Assembly: GCA_015501055.1 (NCBI GenBank)
Contig: JADNYV010000046.1
Coordinates: 124,001 to 188,000, forward strand
DNA length: 64,000 nucleotides
Source of the DNA: Mucidula mucida
Lineage: Eukaryota; Basidiomycota; Agaricomycetes; Agaricales; Physalacriaceae
Direction: 5' to 3'
Shown here: in pieces, positions 26,101-36,307 of the stretch
How positions within the stretch are numbered: position 1 is the first letter of the stretch
How the letters are laid out: each line of letters starts with the position of its first letter
Program-made: the position numbers and the translations under genes
The notes under the pieces: model-generated
Told to the model about the DNA's origin: nothing
The model's input: only the letters and a program-made list of their open reading frames with translations
The model's database searches: none

Positions 26101-27132
26101 GCATTTCGTTCGGACTGTTGCTAATGTTGTTATAGATGCTTGGTCAGTTCCTCGATTAGTATCTGATCTGTCTTCCCTCTACGAAGGGGCAGACTGCAAG
26201 AGTTCCGCCAACTTTTCGGACTTCGTTCAATATGTCCACGAGTCATGCAAAGGATCAGCGCAGGCGGATTTCTGGCGTTGTTCTCTGAATGGGCACACCT
26301 CTTCCCTCTTACGAAGACAGCATGACTCGGTCGATCTGAAGCAAGTCTTTATACGAACTGCGGGCATAGTGTTATTGGCGGATCAGCTACACGCAACATG
26401 TCAAGCAGCCGGTAGCAGTCTGCAGGCGGTTGTCCTCGCGGTCTGGGGCCGCATCGTTCAACAACTGACCGGCGCGAAATCTCCAATCTTAGGTGTCTAT
26501 CACACTGGTCGCGCAGAGTCGTTTGAGGGATTGGATGTCCTTGCAGGGCCATGCGTTAATATTCTTCCGATGCAAATTCCATCGCAAACAAATCCTGTGG
26601 ACGCCTTGAATGCAGCGAGGTACATCCAAGGGCAGCTTGGCAAACGTACGAAGTACGAGCAAACGGCGTTACGTGACATCAACGATTGGGTTGGGCATTC
26701 TGGACCGTTGTTCAACGTTTTCATCAACCTGCTTTGGCATGGAGATAAAATCCGGAGCTTGAGAACTGGTGATTCGCTGTTGGAAAGCTTTAGTGTACGT
26801 CTTTCATGCTCTCTTTTCGGATTACCGTACTCATTTTTGACAGGTCGGTGTCCCAACGGAGTATACGTCTGATTTACCGTTCGAACTGCGTAGTAGCGTC
26901 TCAGCTTTGGACTGTTCTTATCTCCCAAAGGTACGTAGCATGGGTTAGGTTGGGCCGCACTGACTTGTCATTTCAGACGGGTATGTACGTTGACGTCGTG
27001 CTGAACGCACAGACGAATTCACTGGGAATCGCGATCAAATGCAACGAAGTGTTGTTGGACGAGTCTGAACTCCGCGATGTTGTCTCTCGGTTTGCCAGTG
27101 GAGTCAGAATTGCGGTAGCAGAAATGAAGTAG
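11155..27132 (+). CDS. Ferrichrome-type siderophore NRPS
   Basis: Multimodular nonribosomal peptide synthetase in many exons with introns of about 50 nt (first intron about 11461-11508). Order: A1 (11545-13440; FTSGSTGKPKG, NAYGPTEA, YRTGDR); T1 (LGVDSLRG, near 13580); C1 (HHALFDGG, split by an intron at 14292); A2 (15410-17530; WTSGTTGLPKG, TYGPAEA, YMTGD, SNKVDRR); T2 (LGVDS); C2 (HHALYDG); a degenerate A3 (19390-21590); T3 (LGIDSL); C3 (HHAIYDG); T4 (LGIDSI); C4 (HHSLYDG); T5 (LGLDSV); C5 (HHSTYDAWS, terminal type). Two working A domains and repeated T-C units fit iterative loading of N5-acyl-N5-hydroxyornithine in a cyclic hexapeptide siderophore such as ferrichrome. This resembles SidC, Sid2 and the basidiomycete Fso1. 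Cyclisation by the last C domain is expected for the family. There is no thioesterase. The exact product cannot be read from sequence. The stop is TAG at 27130-27132. Confidence 0.93.
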
Positions 27133-27190
27133 TTACTCTGAACATGTATTATTGTATTTCTGTCACGGAGTGTCGGGGGTATATACGGCG

Positions 27191-27198
27191 CACGTGAC
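27191..27198 (+). promoter_or_regulatory. CACGTGAC E-box before the 27.3-kb gene
   Basis: Palindromic CACGTG core 77 nt upstream of the next ATG and 58 nt after the synthetase stop. The same 8-mer recurs in two other promoters here (35724-35731, and 54445-54452 on the minus strand). It is a binding-site type used by fungal bHLH factors such as Cbf1; function is inferred. Confidence 0.4.
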
Positions 27199-27267
27199 GG
27201 TTAGACGCGTCTTTGACACAGCTTTTCCTTCAACCGCCATCTCGACGGGACATTGTTCACGGACAAA

Positions 27268-30178
27268 ATGGCCAAAACGTCCAAGAAACAAGACAAAAGG
27301 GCGAGCGCTTCGCTATACGATTTCTTTCCGCGTAAATCCAGCAGTGTCTCTTCGTCGCCCGCCAAACAGTTGCCGTTGACAGTCAAACCAGGGAGCGCAG
27401 CCAAGGGGCCAGTCAAGACAGCTACGTTTACAAAGCGTCCACTGCCATCACCGAGTCGTGAAACCGCTTCCAGTGGTGGTCCCAGCCGCGCCAAGACCGT
27501 TGCAGAGCCAGACGTAGAGTCACCTTCTGAATCCGACATATCATCACCCATTTCACGTTCCTCCTCACCAGACATGCAAATAAGAGCCACCGCCCAGGTC
27601 GTATCTCCCACCAAACCTTCCTCGAAACGCAAGGCTAAATTCGACTTGGACGGCATAGACGATGATGTTTTCTCCCAGAGTGCCACAATTTACGTTCCAA
27701 AGTCGTGTCCGGCCAAGCCTGATGCAAGACACGCGCCAGTCTGCTCTACTCCACAGAATGGCGCGAGAAAGCGTCTGCGTTTCACTTCTCCCATCGACGA
27801 GGTTCCCGACAGCGAAGGTGAAGAACAAGAGCAGCCATTGTCAGCAGCAAAGTCTATCGATAATACATCTTCTGTTCGTCCAAACAGCCCGTCTGTCGTC
27901 CAACAGCCTACGCCTCCGCCTAATGTCCCCACCGAATCGACCTCGGCAGCTCCCTTTGATTCACCGCGCACGATCAGAACCAAGGATCTAGTAGCCGACA
28001 TCAAAAGACGCGCTGCTATCAAAGCCAAAGCCATGTCGAGTCCCGAATCGACACCGCCTCCCGTATTCAACGATGCTTTATTCGAAAGCAGTGACGACGA
28101 TGCAGAAGCTCTCCCCGTGCACCCAATCAGCAAGGCAAAAGGAAAAGCGTAAGCATTCTTTTCACATTGCCCATTGAAATCATTCTGAACTTTACTCTAG
28201 CAAAGCGATAGAAACACCCGCAGGTCGATATCCTCTTCGCAATCACACTTCACCAGAGTCGCAAGGTAGGACGCGCAAAGCCCCGGCGCGTGGCCCCGTG
28301 ATCTTAACCCAAGGCCGCGCTCCTCCTGCCAAAAAGGCTGTCAATCCCATTGAGGGACTATTGCGCGAAAAGCGACGTGCCGATCAAAAACACACCGGTG
28401 AAGAGGCCCGTAACCAAGCAGACATTGCTCTCGCTAGGAAACACATGTTGGACGAAATGGACTACGACGGCGATGATGATCAGCCCGCGTCACGGATTGG
28501 CGTTGATCCATTCGGTTTGCGCACTCCGCCGGGAGATGAAAGAGTCAACAGCGCGGATGGAGAACTTCTTTTGGGAAAGAAACGCGGAAAGGCTGTAGCG
28601 AACATCCTAGAGAGTGACCGGAGGACAGAAGAAGTTGCACAAAGACAAGAACAGACATTTGGTGTCGCCTTATGGGAAGATGTTTCTGAAGACCTTTCCA
28701 TGGACTCCGATTCGGTTGCGCCCGATTTTCCAGTGGAACACCCTATGTTCAAGGTTTTTTCAGAGGCTATTGCACGTCAAGGTTTGATTCTTATGCTATA
28801 CAATTACCATGGCTTATCAGGAATGTAGATACAGAAAGTGCATCAATACTTCTAAGTTGCGGTATGCTCTATGATCATGAACTACAACATGATGTTGCAA
28901 CGATCAATTATATCTGTTCGCTAGGTGTGTTCTCTCCCTTCGACTAGTTCGTTAGCCTTATCGGTTTACAGCTCTCTCACCCGCGCATGATCGCCTTGCC
29001 AAAGCTGCATATTGTGCCCTGTCCAATCTGTGGAGCGCGCCAAATGCCGGCATCCCCGGTCTGACTGCGAAAGCAATGGTCTCCACCTTGTATCAGCTGG
29101 GCGCACTACAGAACGTGATGCAATTTTTTGGGTGGGACGGTTCGTCTGTCATTCTGGGTCCCACTGAGCACCGGAGTGAGGTCGTTCGTTTCCTCGTTGA
29201 CCTTGCCACGTCCAGCGCTAGGTACAAAACCTTATTTAGGCTCCCATCCGACACTCACACTGCGCTAGGAACAAGTGTACCTCTCCAGAGGACATAGCCG
29301 ATCCTCTAATGATCCTGTCCCTTCTTGGACTGGATTCGACAAGCTCAAGCGAACAAAGTCGGGTCATCATCGTAGCAATCGACGCATTGTGTCACTGCAT
29401 ACCAGCAGCACCATCCCCAGTCGTGAGATTCTTGATCTCTTTTGGGGCTCAAAGGCTCATTTGAAATAGCAACGCACGGTTTGCAACAAACTCCTCACGT
29501 ATCTGCGAACTTTGCAGCCCGTCAATCAAGCTCACCTGCTATCACTGTTCGCTTCCGGATCTGCGCAAGCGCAAATCGTCGCGCGCATAACTGCTCATAG
29601 TCTCCTTAGCGATCATGATGTTGTCCCGGTAAATCTTTTCGACTGTCGTGGTAGTATTCATGCTGAAGATGTCCTTCCAGGACAACTACGATCGTTTAGC
29701 ATCGCTGCTGGAGCTGTCTGCTGTTCTCTCGTCGACGCACAAGACGTCTACCATTTTCAAAATTCAAGACGAAACAAATTATGTAGCCATGGGTTTCCAC
29801 ATTCAGATTGCTGCTATTGCTCTCACTGACATCGATGAATGTGTCCGTGATGAGCGACTACTAGGGATGGGACCTAAGGAGACGACGACTAGTCCTCGAA
29901 AACCCGGCGACAAGCCAGATACGCCATTGGAAGCGTTGAAAACTACTCTTGAGAGCTTGCACTCGAGAATTAGTGAGTTCATTGTTTACTTTTGGTGACC
30001 CGTTGTCTAACCCGGTCCAGTCGATACGCGGGCTGCCCATCTTGATCGCTCACGCACAAAAGCTGCGTTGAAGTCTCTGTCCATGCGCATTCACTACCAG
30101 CACCAGTCCGCCCTACGTTCCAGCACCAATCGACCTGGACAGAAAAATCTCCCGCAATTTTTCCGACCAGCGAACTAG
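27268..30178 (+). CDS. Nuclear protein with disordered N-terminus and helical C-terminus (Nse6/SLF2-like?)
   Basis: The start at 27268 (AAAATGG) is the only ATG at the head of the frame. Residues 1 to about 480 are disordered, rich in Ser, Pro and Lys, with basic patches that look like nuclear localisation signals (SSKRKAKFDLDG, GARKRLRF) and an N-terminal SLYDFFPRK that resembles a PCNA-interaction motif. After two early introns a helical region follows: HPMFKVFSEAIARQDTESAS, LAKAAYCALSNLW, VSTLYQLGALQNVM, RFLVDLATSS, KLLTYLRTLQPVNQ, HIQIAAIALTDIDEC. It ends with a basic tail and FFRPAN. I do not recognise the family with confidence. The layout resembles fungal SMC5/6-interacting Nse6/SLF2 (CANIN) proteins. 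It is convergent with ERCC1 (119 nt between stops), which fits a DNA-repair theme but proves nothing. Exon joins after 28.8 kb are approximate. Confidence 0.6.
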
Positions 30179-30297
30179 TGTATTTCCCTTCGCAGGCTCC
30201 ATACCCGCGCTACGCATGACTGCTTACTTTTTACAAGTCACAACTCCTCTTATCTTCAAGGATCGCTAATGTACATTATTTCCTCAACCTACGATAG

Positions 30298-31495
30298 TTA
30301 TATTGTGTCTAAATCAACAACCCAGTTGGGATTATCTTGTTCGCCCTGCTTTTGAGCTGCACTGCTTGCTACCGGACTATGTGGCGGCGTCACATCGAGT
30401 TCGATGTCCCATACAGGACTTGAGTTGCGTGGGGGACGAGGGTGAGGTGCAGGTGGTGGCCCCATCGCTATTTCTTTGCCCTTGCTAGTGTGTGTATGTG
30501 AATCGCTTTCAGTTTCGTTCGCGATGAGTGTAGCTAGAGAGTTTGTGGCGTTATTCCGGAACGGTTTCTCAAAGGCGTTCTTGATGTTCTTGACTTTGAC
30601 CTGGCCGAATCCTGGGAGATTTTGGAGGCGCGCTGAGTCGGCCTTGGATATATTGGCGAAGCTCTAGGAACCCATTAGGATATGCGAGTTGGGCGTGCGC
30701 TGGTGGAACTTACGCCGAACGACGTGCGAAGGGTCTCGACATCGGTTTTGTTGACTTTGCTTATGCTTGTGAGGGAGGTGCGCAACATGGACGTGTAGTC
30801 CTTGTCTACGCGCTCTTTGATGAGGTCTGGTGGTTTGTGTTCGAATTGCTTTAGGGTGGCGAGGTAATGGCCAGCTTCATCGGACCTAGAGAGCATCAAG
30901 GATGAATATAGAGCGTGATGATACACGTACGAGAAGGCTACGATGATAGTGATGTTGTTTATGAGACATAACTGGTGGTATCTGAGTATGACGGCAGTCA
31001 AGGGCAGAGGATGCGACTTGCCTTGGTTAGTTCTCGAATGGCTTCTCGATGCTCGCTCTGCCAGTCCATGTCAGAGCGTGTAGATAAAGAAGAACAGAGG
31101 AAACGTACAATGTCACAAAGAATCAAGAGAATTCTTAGTTTATACGATATCCCGAGTTTCTCTATGCGGGTCGCGATATACTCTGGATGAAGTCGGTGAT
31201 ATTTCAAGCTAGAGGATGTTTGAGCCTCTCTCTCGGGTAAGAAGGCAAAGACCAGTATTTTCACCTCAAGAAGAGTACTCCCGTCGTGCGCCCGACTTGA
31301 TAGTCGGCAATGATATCGCCGTACTCTTTGCCGGTATTGCGGATAGACTCGAGTATGGGATTACCGCGCTAACGAGCGTAAGGACGCGTCATTATCCTCA
31401 ACGAACAAGCCTTTCACCTGTAAAGGGTTCATTATGATGTTATTGCCAATGGAGCTGGGTAGGACGACTGGCGGTGCCGCGGGTGGTTGGGCCAT
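30298..31495 (-). CDS. ERCC1: DNA excision repair protein ERCC1 / RAD10
   Basis: Non-catalytic partner of the XPF/RAD1 nuclease in nucleotide excision and crosslink repair. The start at 31495 gives MAQPPAAPPVVLPSSIGNN, then MNPLQ spliced to RGNPILESIRNTGKEYGDII and ADYQVGRTTGVLFL, the classic start of the central nuclease-like domain. It continues LKYHRLHPEYIATRIEKLG, HREAIRELTK and NITIIVAFS. The domain lacks the acidic catalytic set, as in all ERCC1 proteins. The C-terminal tandem helix-hairpin-helix region reads LTSISKVNKTDVETLRTSFG, then SFANISKADSARLQNLPGFG and QVKVKNIKNAF. A Pro-rich tail ends NPNWVVDLDTI and TAA at 30298. The gene looks intact. Its promoter region has been invaded by a transposable element 80 nt upstream of the ATG. 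Confidence 0.93.
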
Positions 31496-31574
31496 GGTGG
31501 AAGGAAAACAAGATGATCGTCGACATGTGACCATAGATCGCATAGTCAAGAATCAAGATAATTCAAGTTTTGCG

Positions 31575-32390
31575 TCAGACTCCTTCCCATTCGCTCTTAC
31601 GCCATGGCTGTCTATCCCAAAACATGGACCACGGGATCGCGGTGGCGGCGGGTGATAGGGTGGCGGAAGCGACGTGAATGGGGACATGGCGAACCATCAA
31701 GTTACGGAACACGCCAGCGCGTGCATATGCCTGTCGAAATGTCATACCCCACTCCTTAATGACATGCGCTTCATCGAACACGAGATTGACAACGTTTCGC
31801 ATGAAGGTCCGGTTCTTGAGTAAGTCTTCGAAGTGGGGATTTCCGACCATTGTCTCCGGGCTGAAGATAGCAGCACGGTATTTGCCTTTGACAATGTCCT
31901 GGAACAATGGTAAGTTTGTTTCCTGAGGGCTTGCTAAGTGAGATACCTTGAAGACCTCTTCCCCAGAGTTTTTAGCAGTGACATTAATAGCATTAAGCTT
32001 CTTGAGCATGAGGTCCGTTTCGAACTGTGCGCCGAGTTGCTTCAAGGGCACGACCATCAGTAGTACTCCTCCTTCAACAAATAGAAGAACCATCCAATAT
32101 GTAAGAGTCTTCCCGGCACCAGTTGGTGCAATGGTGACTACATCGTTGCCTTCGAGAATCGCGCGAACAACCTTGAGCTGCCATAAGCAGGGACGTACAC
32201 CGAATGCCTTTTCGACCGCGTCCTGGGCCTCGGTATCGGACTCAGGCATGGAATGCCGTTTCTTTGGCTCGGACATGAGGCTCGCGACTTGTACGTTGCC
32301 TCTGATGGAGGATCCTGTGGCTGTGTAGAATTTTGGAAGTTGCCTTGCCTTGCTGGAATGTGCTGGACGGTGTTGCCAAACAAACAGCAC
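31575..32390 (-). pseudogene. Truncated RecQ-type DEAH helicase
   Basis: Encodes only the first RecA-like lobe of a RecQ-family helicase: LWQLKVVRAILEGNDVV, Walker A APTGAGKT, motif Ia-like VVPLKQLG, Walker B FDEAHVIKEWG and motif III ASATLSPA. Translation then runs into the transposon end and stops. The TGA (31575-31577) spans the inverted-repeat/target-duplication junction. The second lobe with motifs IV-VI, the zinc region and the HRDC domain are missing, so helicase activity is not expected. A probable 48-nt intron (from GTATCT after EEVFK to CCAG before DIVKGKYRAA) survives, which points to capture of genomic DNA rather than of an mRNA copy. RecQ-like genes are expanded in many agaricomycetes. 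Confidence 0.75.
31576..31603 (+). repeat. Left 28-bp terminal inverted repeat
   Basis: Exact reverse complement of 32551-32578. The 9-bp duplication GTTTTGCGT precedes it (31567-31575). Confidence 0.85.
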
Positions 32391-32550
32391 CCTACAAGTT
32401 ATGCCAGTCGCTCTTACGCCTTAGCAGAATAATTAAGGTTTGGAGTACTTACATAAGCATCAATATTTAGATCGAGGGTTCAATTCGCGTTCAAACCAAA
32501 TACATTTTGCGCCACATATTATTGTACAGGGAAATAAGATTATTCTGCTG

Positions 32551-32578
32551 GGCGTAAGAGCGAATGGGAAGGAGTCTG
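32551..32578 (-). repeat. Right 28-bp terminal inverted repeat
   Basis: Exact inverted copy of 31576-31603, followed by GTTTTGCGT at 32579-32587. Confidence 0.85.
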
Positions 32579-32587
32579 GTTTTGCGT

Positions 32588-32749
32588 CCAAATTCAATGT
32601 CGTTGGAAGAATCGTGTTGCCCAGATAGTGGCAATACAAACGTAACAGATGTACAGAATTAGGCTAATACGAAGGTGGTATTGTACACTTGCTGCATGGT
32701 ATGTGGCAATGGTTGAAGAATGCAATATTTCGAAAGCGCTTTAATCAAA
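32588..32749. other. Short intergenic remnant beside the insertion
   Basis: Host DNA between the transposon's right target duplication and the stop of the 32.7-kb gene. Together with 31496-31566 it would have formed the original ERCC1 promoter of about 230 bp. No clear motif was seen. Confidence 0.4.
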
Positions 32750-33287
32750 TCACTTCTGATGAACAGCTTCACGAGCTTCATGGAGATCCAGTTCACCGTC
32801 AAACACTTTTTGGCCAGTCTCCTTCAATTCTGGTTTTCCTAGCAACTGAGGGAGTTGGTGAGAAAGACAACATCATAAAGGAATTGCCGAGGGCTTACAG
32901 TTCCGCGGGTTTTCTATCTAAATGTTAGACGGAGAGCATGGCTTCAGATGTGACAGCACGTACCAGAGCAGCGCCAACGACGCGTTCTTTGAAGGGTGCT
33001 TTGTGCGAGTCTGCGGGGACCTCTACGACGCGAGTGGGACCAGTTTCGCCTGCGTCATCTTCGTGAACAGCGTGTCCACTGCCCGGTTGTGTGGCGCCTG
33101 TTAGCGGTCAACATGAAGTACACAGGCGTGTCCGGGGAATAGGACCTTGTTGTGGTTGAGTCGTTGAACGAGTGGGCTGAACGGCCTCAGAGGGAAGAGT
33201 GACGCCCTTGCGGTAGTTGGCGGGGTCAACGATGGCCTCGTTTCTGTGCTCAGAGGAGCGTGCGGCAGTTTCTTGGGACATGGGCAT
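32750..33287 (-). CDS. Small conserved basidiomycete protein, unknown function
   Basis: Hydrophilic protein of about 110 residues in three exons. It starts MPMSQETAARSSEHRNEAIV at 33287 (or at the second Met, 33281). It continues DPANYRKGVTLPSEAVQPTR, then after a 48-nt intron GATQPGSGHAVHEDDAGETG and VRVVEVP-like text to FKERVVGAAL. The last exon reads LLGKPELKETGQKVFDGELD and LHEAREAVHQK before TGA at 32750-32752. Short proteins with this pattern are common in agaricomycetes and have no assigned function, as far as I know. There is no signal peptide or membrane span. Confidence 0.65.
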
Positions 33288-33454
33288 GATGGGATGGAGG
33301 TTCTAATTGTCATTCTGAGCTCAAGTACTACTCCGTGCGCCACACATCGTCACGAATGACATCACCGGTCGACGTCAGCGTTGTAATCTAATCTACAACT
33401 AAATGTACATGGCAATAAAATAATTGAAGACCTGCTTCATCCATACTCCCCACC
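33288..33454. other. Short intergenic between two minus-strand genes
   Basis: 167 nt holding the promoter of the 32.7-kb gene and the 3' UTR of the NFKBIL1-like gene. Nothing specific is seen. Confidence 0.4.
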
Positions 33455-34030
33455 TCAGATACGACACTCCTTCGCAGTCAACGCACGCGCCACAATTCCC
33501 ACCGCCTCCTCCACCTTTTCTCGGTCCTTCTCAACAACTCTGCACATCACGCGTCTGAAGCGATCAGGGTGCCACACAAGCAAGGCCCGCTTGCGCCGCA
33601 AAGTCGTGTCCGGATCTGTGCAAAGAAACGTGGCAATCGCCTGTGGCAACACATGCTGTGGGCGCGATGGCTGGCACGATTGCGGCCACGGTATGTCCTT
33701 GAACGTAAGAGGCTGCGTCGAACGATGGATGGCGTCCCATCGCGCCTGGTATTCCTCCCAAGTAATCGTCTCTCGACTCCGTTTCCTCTTACTCTCCTCC
33801 TTGGACATGGCTTCTTCCTCCTTGACGCGCCTCCGAAGATGAGCAGCGCGACGTTTCTCTGCAGCCTCTCGCCTCCGATCATCCGACTCTGACCCATGGA
33901 TCGCGCGCATCTGCTGTTCAAGCACCCATTGCGCTGTCGCCCACCCCGACTTGTTCATCCTCTGCTGCTGCTCTACCCAGCTAAACGTGTCCACCATTTG
34001 GCGCCAAGAGTCGTTGCGTTTTGCAGCCAT
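33455..34030 (-). CDS. NFKBIL1-like / J-like domain protein
   Basis: Single-exon protein of 191 residues, starting MAAKRNDSWRQMVDTFSWVE. A long basic/acidic helical region (about residues 50-90, with RRREAAEKRRAAHLRRRVKE) is probably a coiled coil. The C-terminal 90 residues read ITWEEYQARWDAI, LTFKDIPWP, RRKRALLVWHPDRFRRVMC and DREKVEEAVGIVARAL. This WHPDRF block plus the 'FxDIPWP' block is what I know from the C-terminus of animal NFKBIL1 and its fungal relatives, where it resembles a degenerate DnaJ helix pair. The ankyrin repeats of the animal protein are absent. The molecular role in fungi is unknown. Confidence 0.72.
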   Translation of the reverse strand: MAAKRNDSWRQMVDTFSWVEQQQRMNKSGWATAQWVLEQQMRAIHGSESDDRRREAAEKRRAAHLRRRVKEEEAMSKEESKRKRSRETITWEEYQARWDAIHRSTQPLTFKDIPWPQSCQPSRPQHVLPQAIATFLCTDPDTTLRRKRALLVWHPDRFRRVMCRVVEKDREKVEEAVGIVARALTAKECRI

Positions 34031-34242
34031 TCAAAGACTGGTTGGACAACGTACTAAATCAGCGCGTCGTAATATAGGCCCTCTAGTCCAGCAATGTGTT
34101 CGGCTCATGTACACCTCGCCGGTGGAATGTGTCAGTACATAACAATAGTACATGGAGAGTGATAGTGTATAGTAATGCACATCGTTGCGCCACGGTCCCC
34201 ATAAATAATAGGCAATGAAAGAATATATAGAAGCATTATCCT

Positions 34243-35604
34243 CTATGTCGAGCAAAAGCCCGAGTCGCTGACATGCTCCCCTTTCGTAGAGAGAGCCTCC
34301 AGTCGAACAGAGTCTTCAACAGTGCCATAAGGTTCTTCATTCATGCAGAGCAAAAAATAAGACTCACTAAAGTAAACGTGCGCCTGCGCCTCGTGCGCGG
34401 TCAACCTTTCCGCATGGTCATACCGCAACAGCTTATCGAGTAAATCCAATGCCTCGCCTGTGACCAGCTCGTTGGTTCCGTAGTCTGTCCATTGACGTTT
34501 CGGATAACTAAGCACAGAGTTCAGAGGAGCGGACACAGACTGCGCACCCATTTGACCTACCTCAATAACAATGCGTTCGTATCCGTTTCAAAGTGGATAT
34601 CATACTTGTGCAGGTAATGATCAAACTTTTCAGTGCCTAAAGCCTTCATAATCTTCAACAACTGATCGTTGTTGTCAGAGCCTCTGAAGAAGTGTTCTCG
34701 TCTAAAGATCATCGACGCAAACATGCAACCCAAGCTCCATAGATCGAGGCTATAGTCGTATTTGCGATAGCCAACGAGCAGTTCTGGCGATTTGTAGTAC
34801 CGCGAGCCAACGCGTATGTGATAATCAGTTCCCGGGTGATAGAATTCGGCCAGGCCCCAGTCGATAAGACGCAACTGAAGCGCGTGGATGAGCACAATAG
34901 GGATGAAGTGAGGTCTACTTACCTTGCGCTGAGAATGATCGATCATGACATTGCCTGGCTTGACATCGCGATGCATGATGCCGTGCGAATGCACAAAGTC
35001 AAGGGCCTGCAGAGGAGTGTTGGCAATGTGGCGGCGCAGAGAAAGCCGAAGGGGCTGACCTTGAGCATTTGAAACATGTAATATTTAACGTCGGCCTCTA
35101 GCATGCGGGCTGAGAATGACTTCCACTCCACGTTCTCGACATACTCCATGATGAGGCTGTGGTACTTGCCGGACGCTGCTAGAGTTGAGAATCAACAAGA
35201 TACAGAGGCGACCACTTACGATCTCGGACGACGTCGAGCAGGCCAACAACGTTGGGCCCGCCGGAGAGATTGCGCAGAACCTTTACTTCGCGCTTGACCT
35301 TTGTTTTTGCGACGGGCTTGAGGACCTTTATGACGCACTGGTCATTGTTGAGGGTGTCGACGCCTTCGAAGACCTGTGGCGCGTCAACTGGGGCTGCAAC
35401 GGGGCAACTGAGCTGCGGACCTCTGAGTATTTGCCTCCGCCTAGCCTCCTCACAACTTCATAGCGATCCGGTTGGCTCCATTCGATCTTGGAGTTGTCTG
35501 CTCTCCGTATGAGCGGCGTTCCGGACGATAAGCTGGATAGGCGCACCGTAATCATACCAGCCTTTCCCTAAACTGGCATTAACGTTGGCGTAGATACGAG
35601 ACAT
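34243..35604 (-). CDS. CKA1: Casein kinase 2 catalytic subunit alpha
   Basis: Acidophilic Ser/Thr kinase, nuclear and cytosolic. It starts [20 protein letters not shown] at 35604, the standard CK2-alpha N-terminus. Several short introns interrupt it. The Gly loop is [12 protein letters not shown], and the catalytic Lys lies in [17 protein letters not shown], whose basic cluster is the usual CK2 substrate/heparin site. The catalytic loop is [16 protein letters not shown], the metal motif is DWG rather than DFG (diagnostic of CK2), and the APE region is [14 protein letters not shown]. Then come [20 protein letters not shown] and [16 protein letters not shown]. The C-terminal exon reads [17 protein letters not shown] and ends SDSGFCST, with TAG at 34243-34245. 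The gene is complete, and is divergent from ribosomal eS8. Confidence 0.95.
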
Positions 35605-36307
35605 CAACGGCGCATTGAAGGTCGACAGAGGACTGAGGCAGGATGAGCTGGAGGAAGAGGGGGTAATCGTAGCAGCACTAGGCAGTATAAGACTAAAATG
35701 CTACTCTACCACCAAGGAGTAGCCACGTGACCTTGCCGGCACTTCGGCCATCTGACAAACACCTCATCGCCTCCTCATCTTCTCAGGCTCAGGCTGAGGA
35801 TTCAAGCTGTCATTCGCTCTCCCCCCACTAAGCTCGAGCTTACCTGATATAGACATTCGCATCGCCTACCTTGTGGGAACGTACAGTACTTGATCTTTGT
35901 GGGCTCATTGTATGTTTACTATCGTGAAGAAATCAGTTTACAATAGAGCATATTAGTTGCGGCTAGAAAGTAGTTCTGAGCAAAAATCAATTCAAAAAGT
36001 CATGGTGAACTCCCGGCCTTAAGAGCTCAATGAGAACGACGAGTCCTTGTTTTGGGGAGGAAAGGAAGCGTAACACGGAAAGACTTTGCCTTTCATACAC
36101 AAGATTTCAGGATGTTCAGCATATGTATCTGAATATTGCTATGGATATAATCTTGCCACTGCAGTGAAGCTTCAAGTTCAACGAATCTTCGGTAACCCAC
36201 GGCCCGGATGCTGACTAAGTAGCTATACAGGACCACCGGCAGTTTCCGATTGCCGAAACTTTACAGAAAACGGACACCATCGCAGGCATCCTCCCGACGT
36301 CAAGACA
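35605..36307. promoter_or_regulatory. Divergent promoter: CK2 alpha / RPS8
   Basis: 703 nt between two divergent housekeeping genes. A CACGTGAC E-box lies at 35724-35731. Pyrimidine-rich tracts (for example CTCGCTCGTCC-like text just inside the first RPS8 intron) are typical of ribosomal protein genes. There is no TATA box in a convincing place. Confidence 0.45.

Larger units (their letters stand above)
31576..32578. mobile_element. Mutator-like element carrying a RecQ helicase fragment
   Basis: Two exact 28-bp inverted repeats bound it: 31576-31603 (outer end CAGACTCCTTCCC) and 32551-32578. Immediately outside both is the same 9-mer, GTTTTGCGT, at 31567-31575 and 32579-32587, which I read as a target-site duplication. 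A 9-bp duplication with short terminal inverted repeats fits a non-autonomous MULE. The only coding content is a truncated helicase on the minus strand. A further inverted copy of the end's inner part (32409-32436 against 32537-32566) makes a hairpin at the right end. The element separates ERCC1 from its upstream neighbour. Confidence 0.75.

Noticed and set aside
31575..32390. A functional RecQ helicase gene
   Set aside because: Only motifs I-III are present. The frame ends at a transposon terminus, and the second RecA lobe, zinc region and HRDC domain are all absent.
32460..32500. GGTTCAATTCGCG as the T-loop of a tRNA
   Set aside because: No matching acceptor, D or anticodon stems surround it. 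It lies inside the helicase-bearing transposon.
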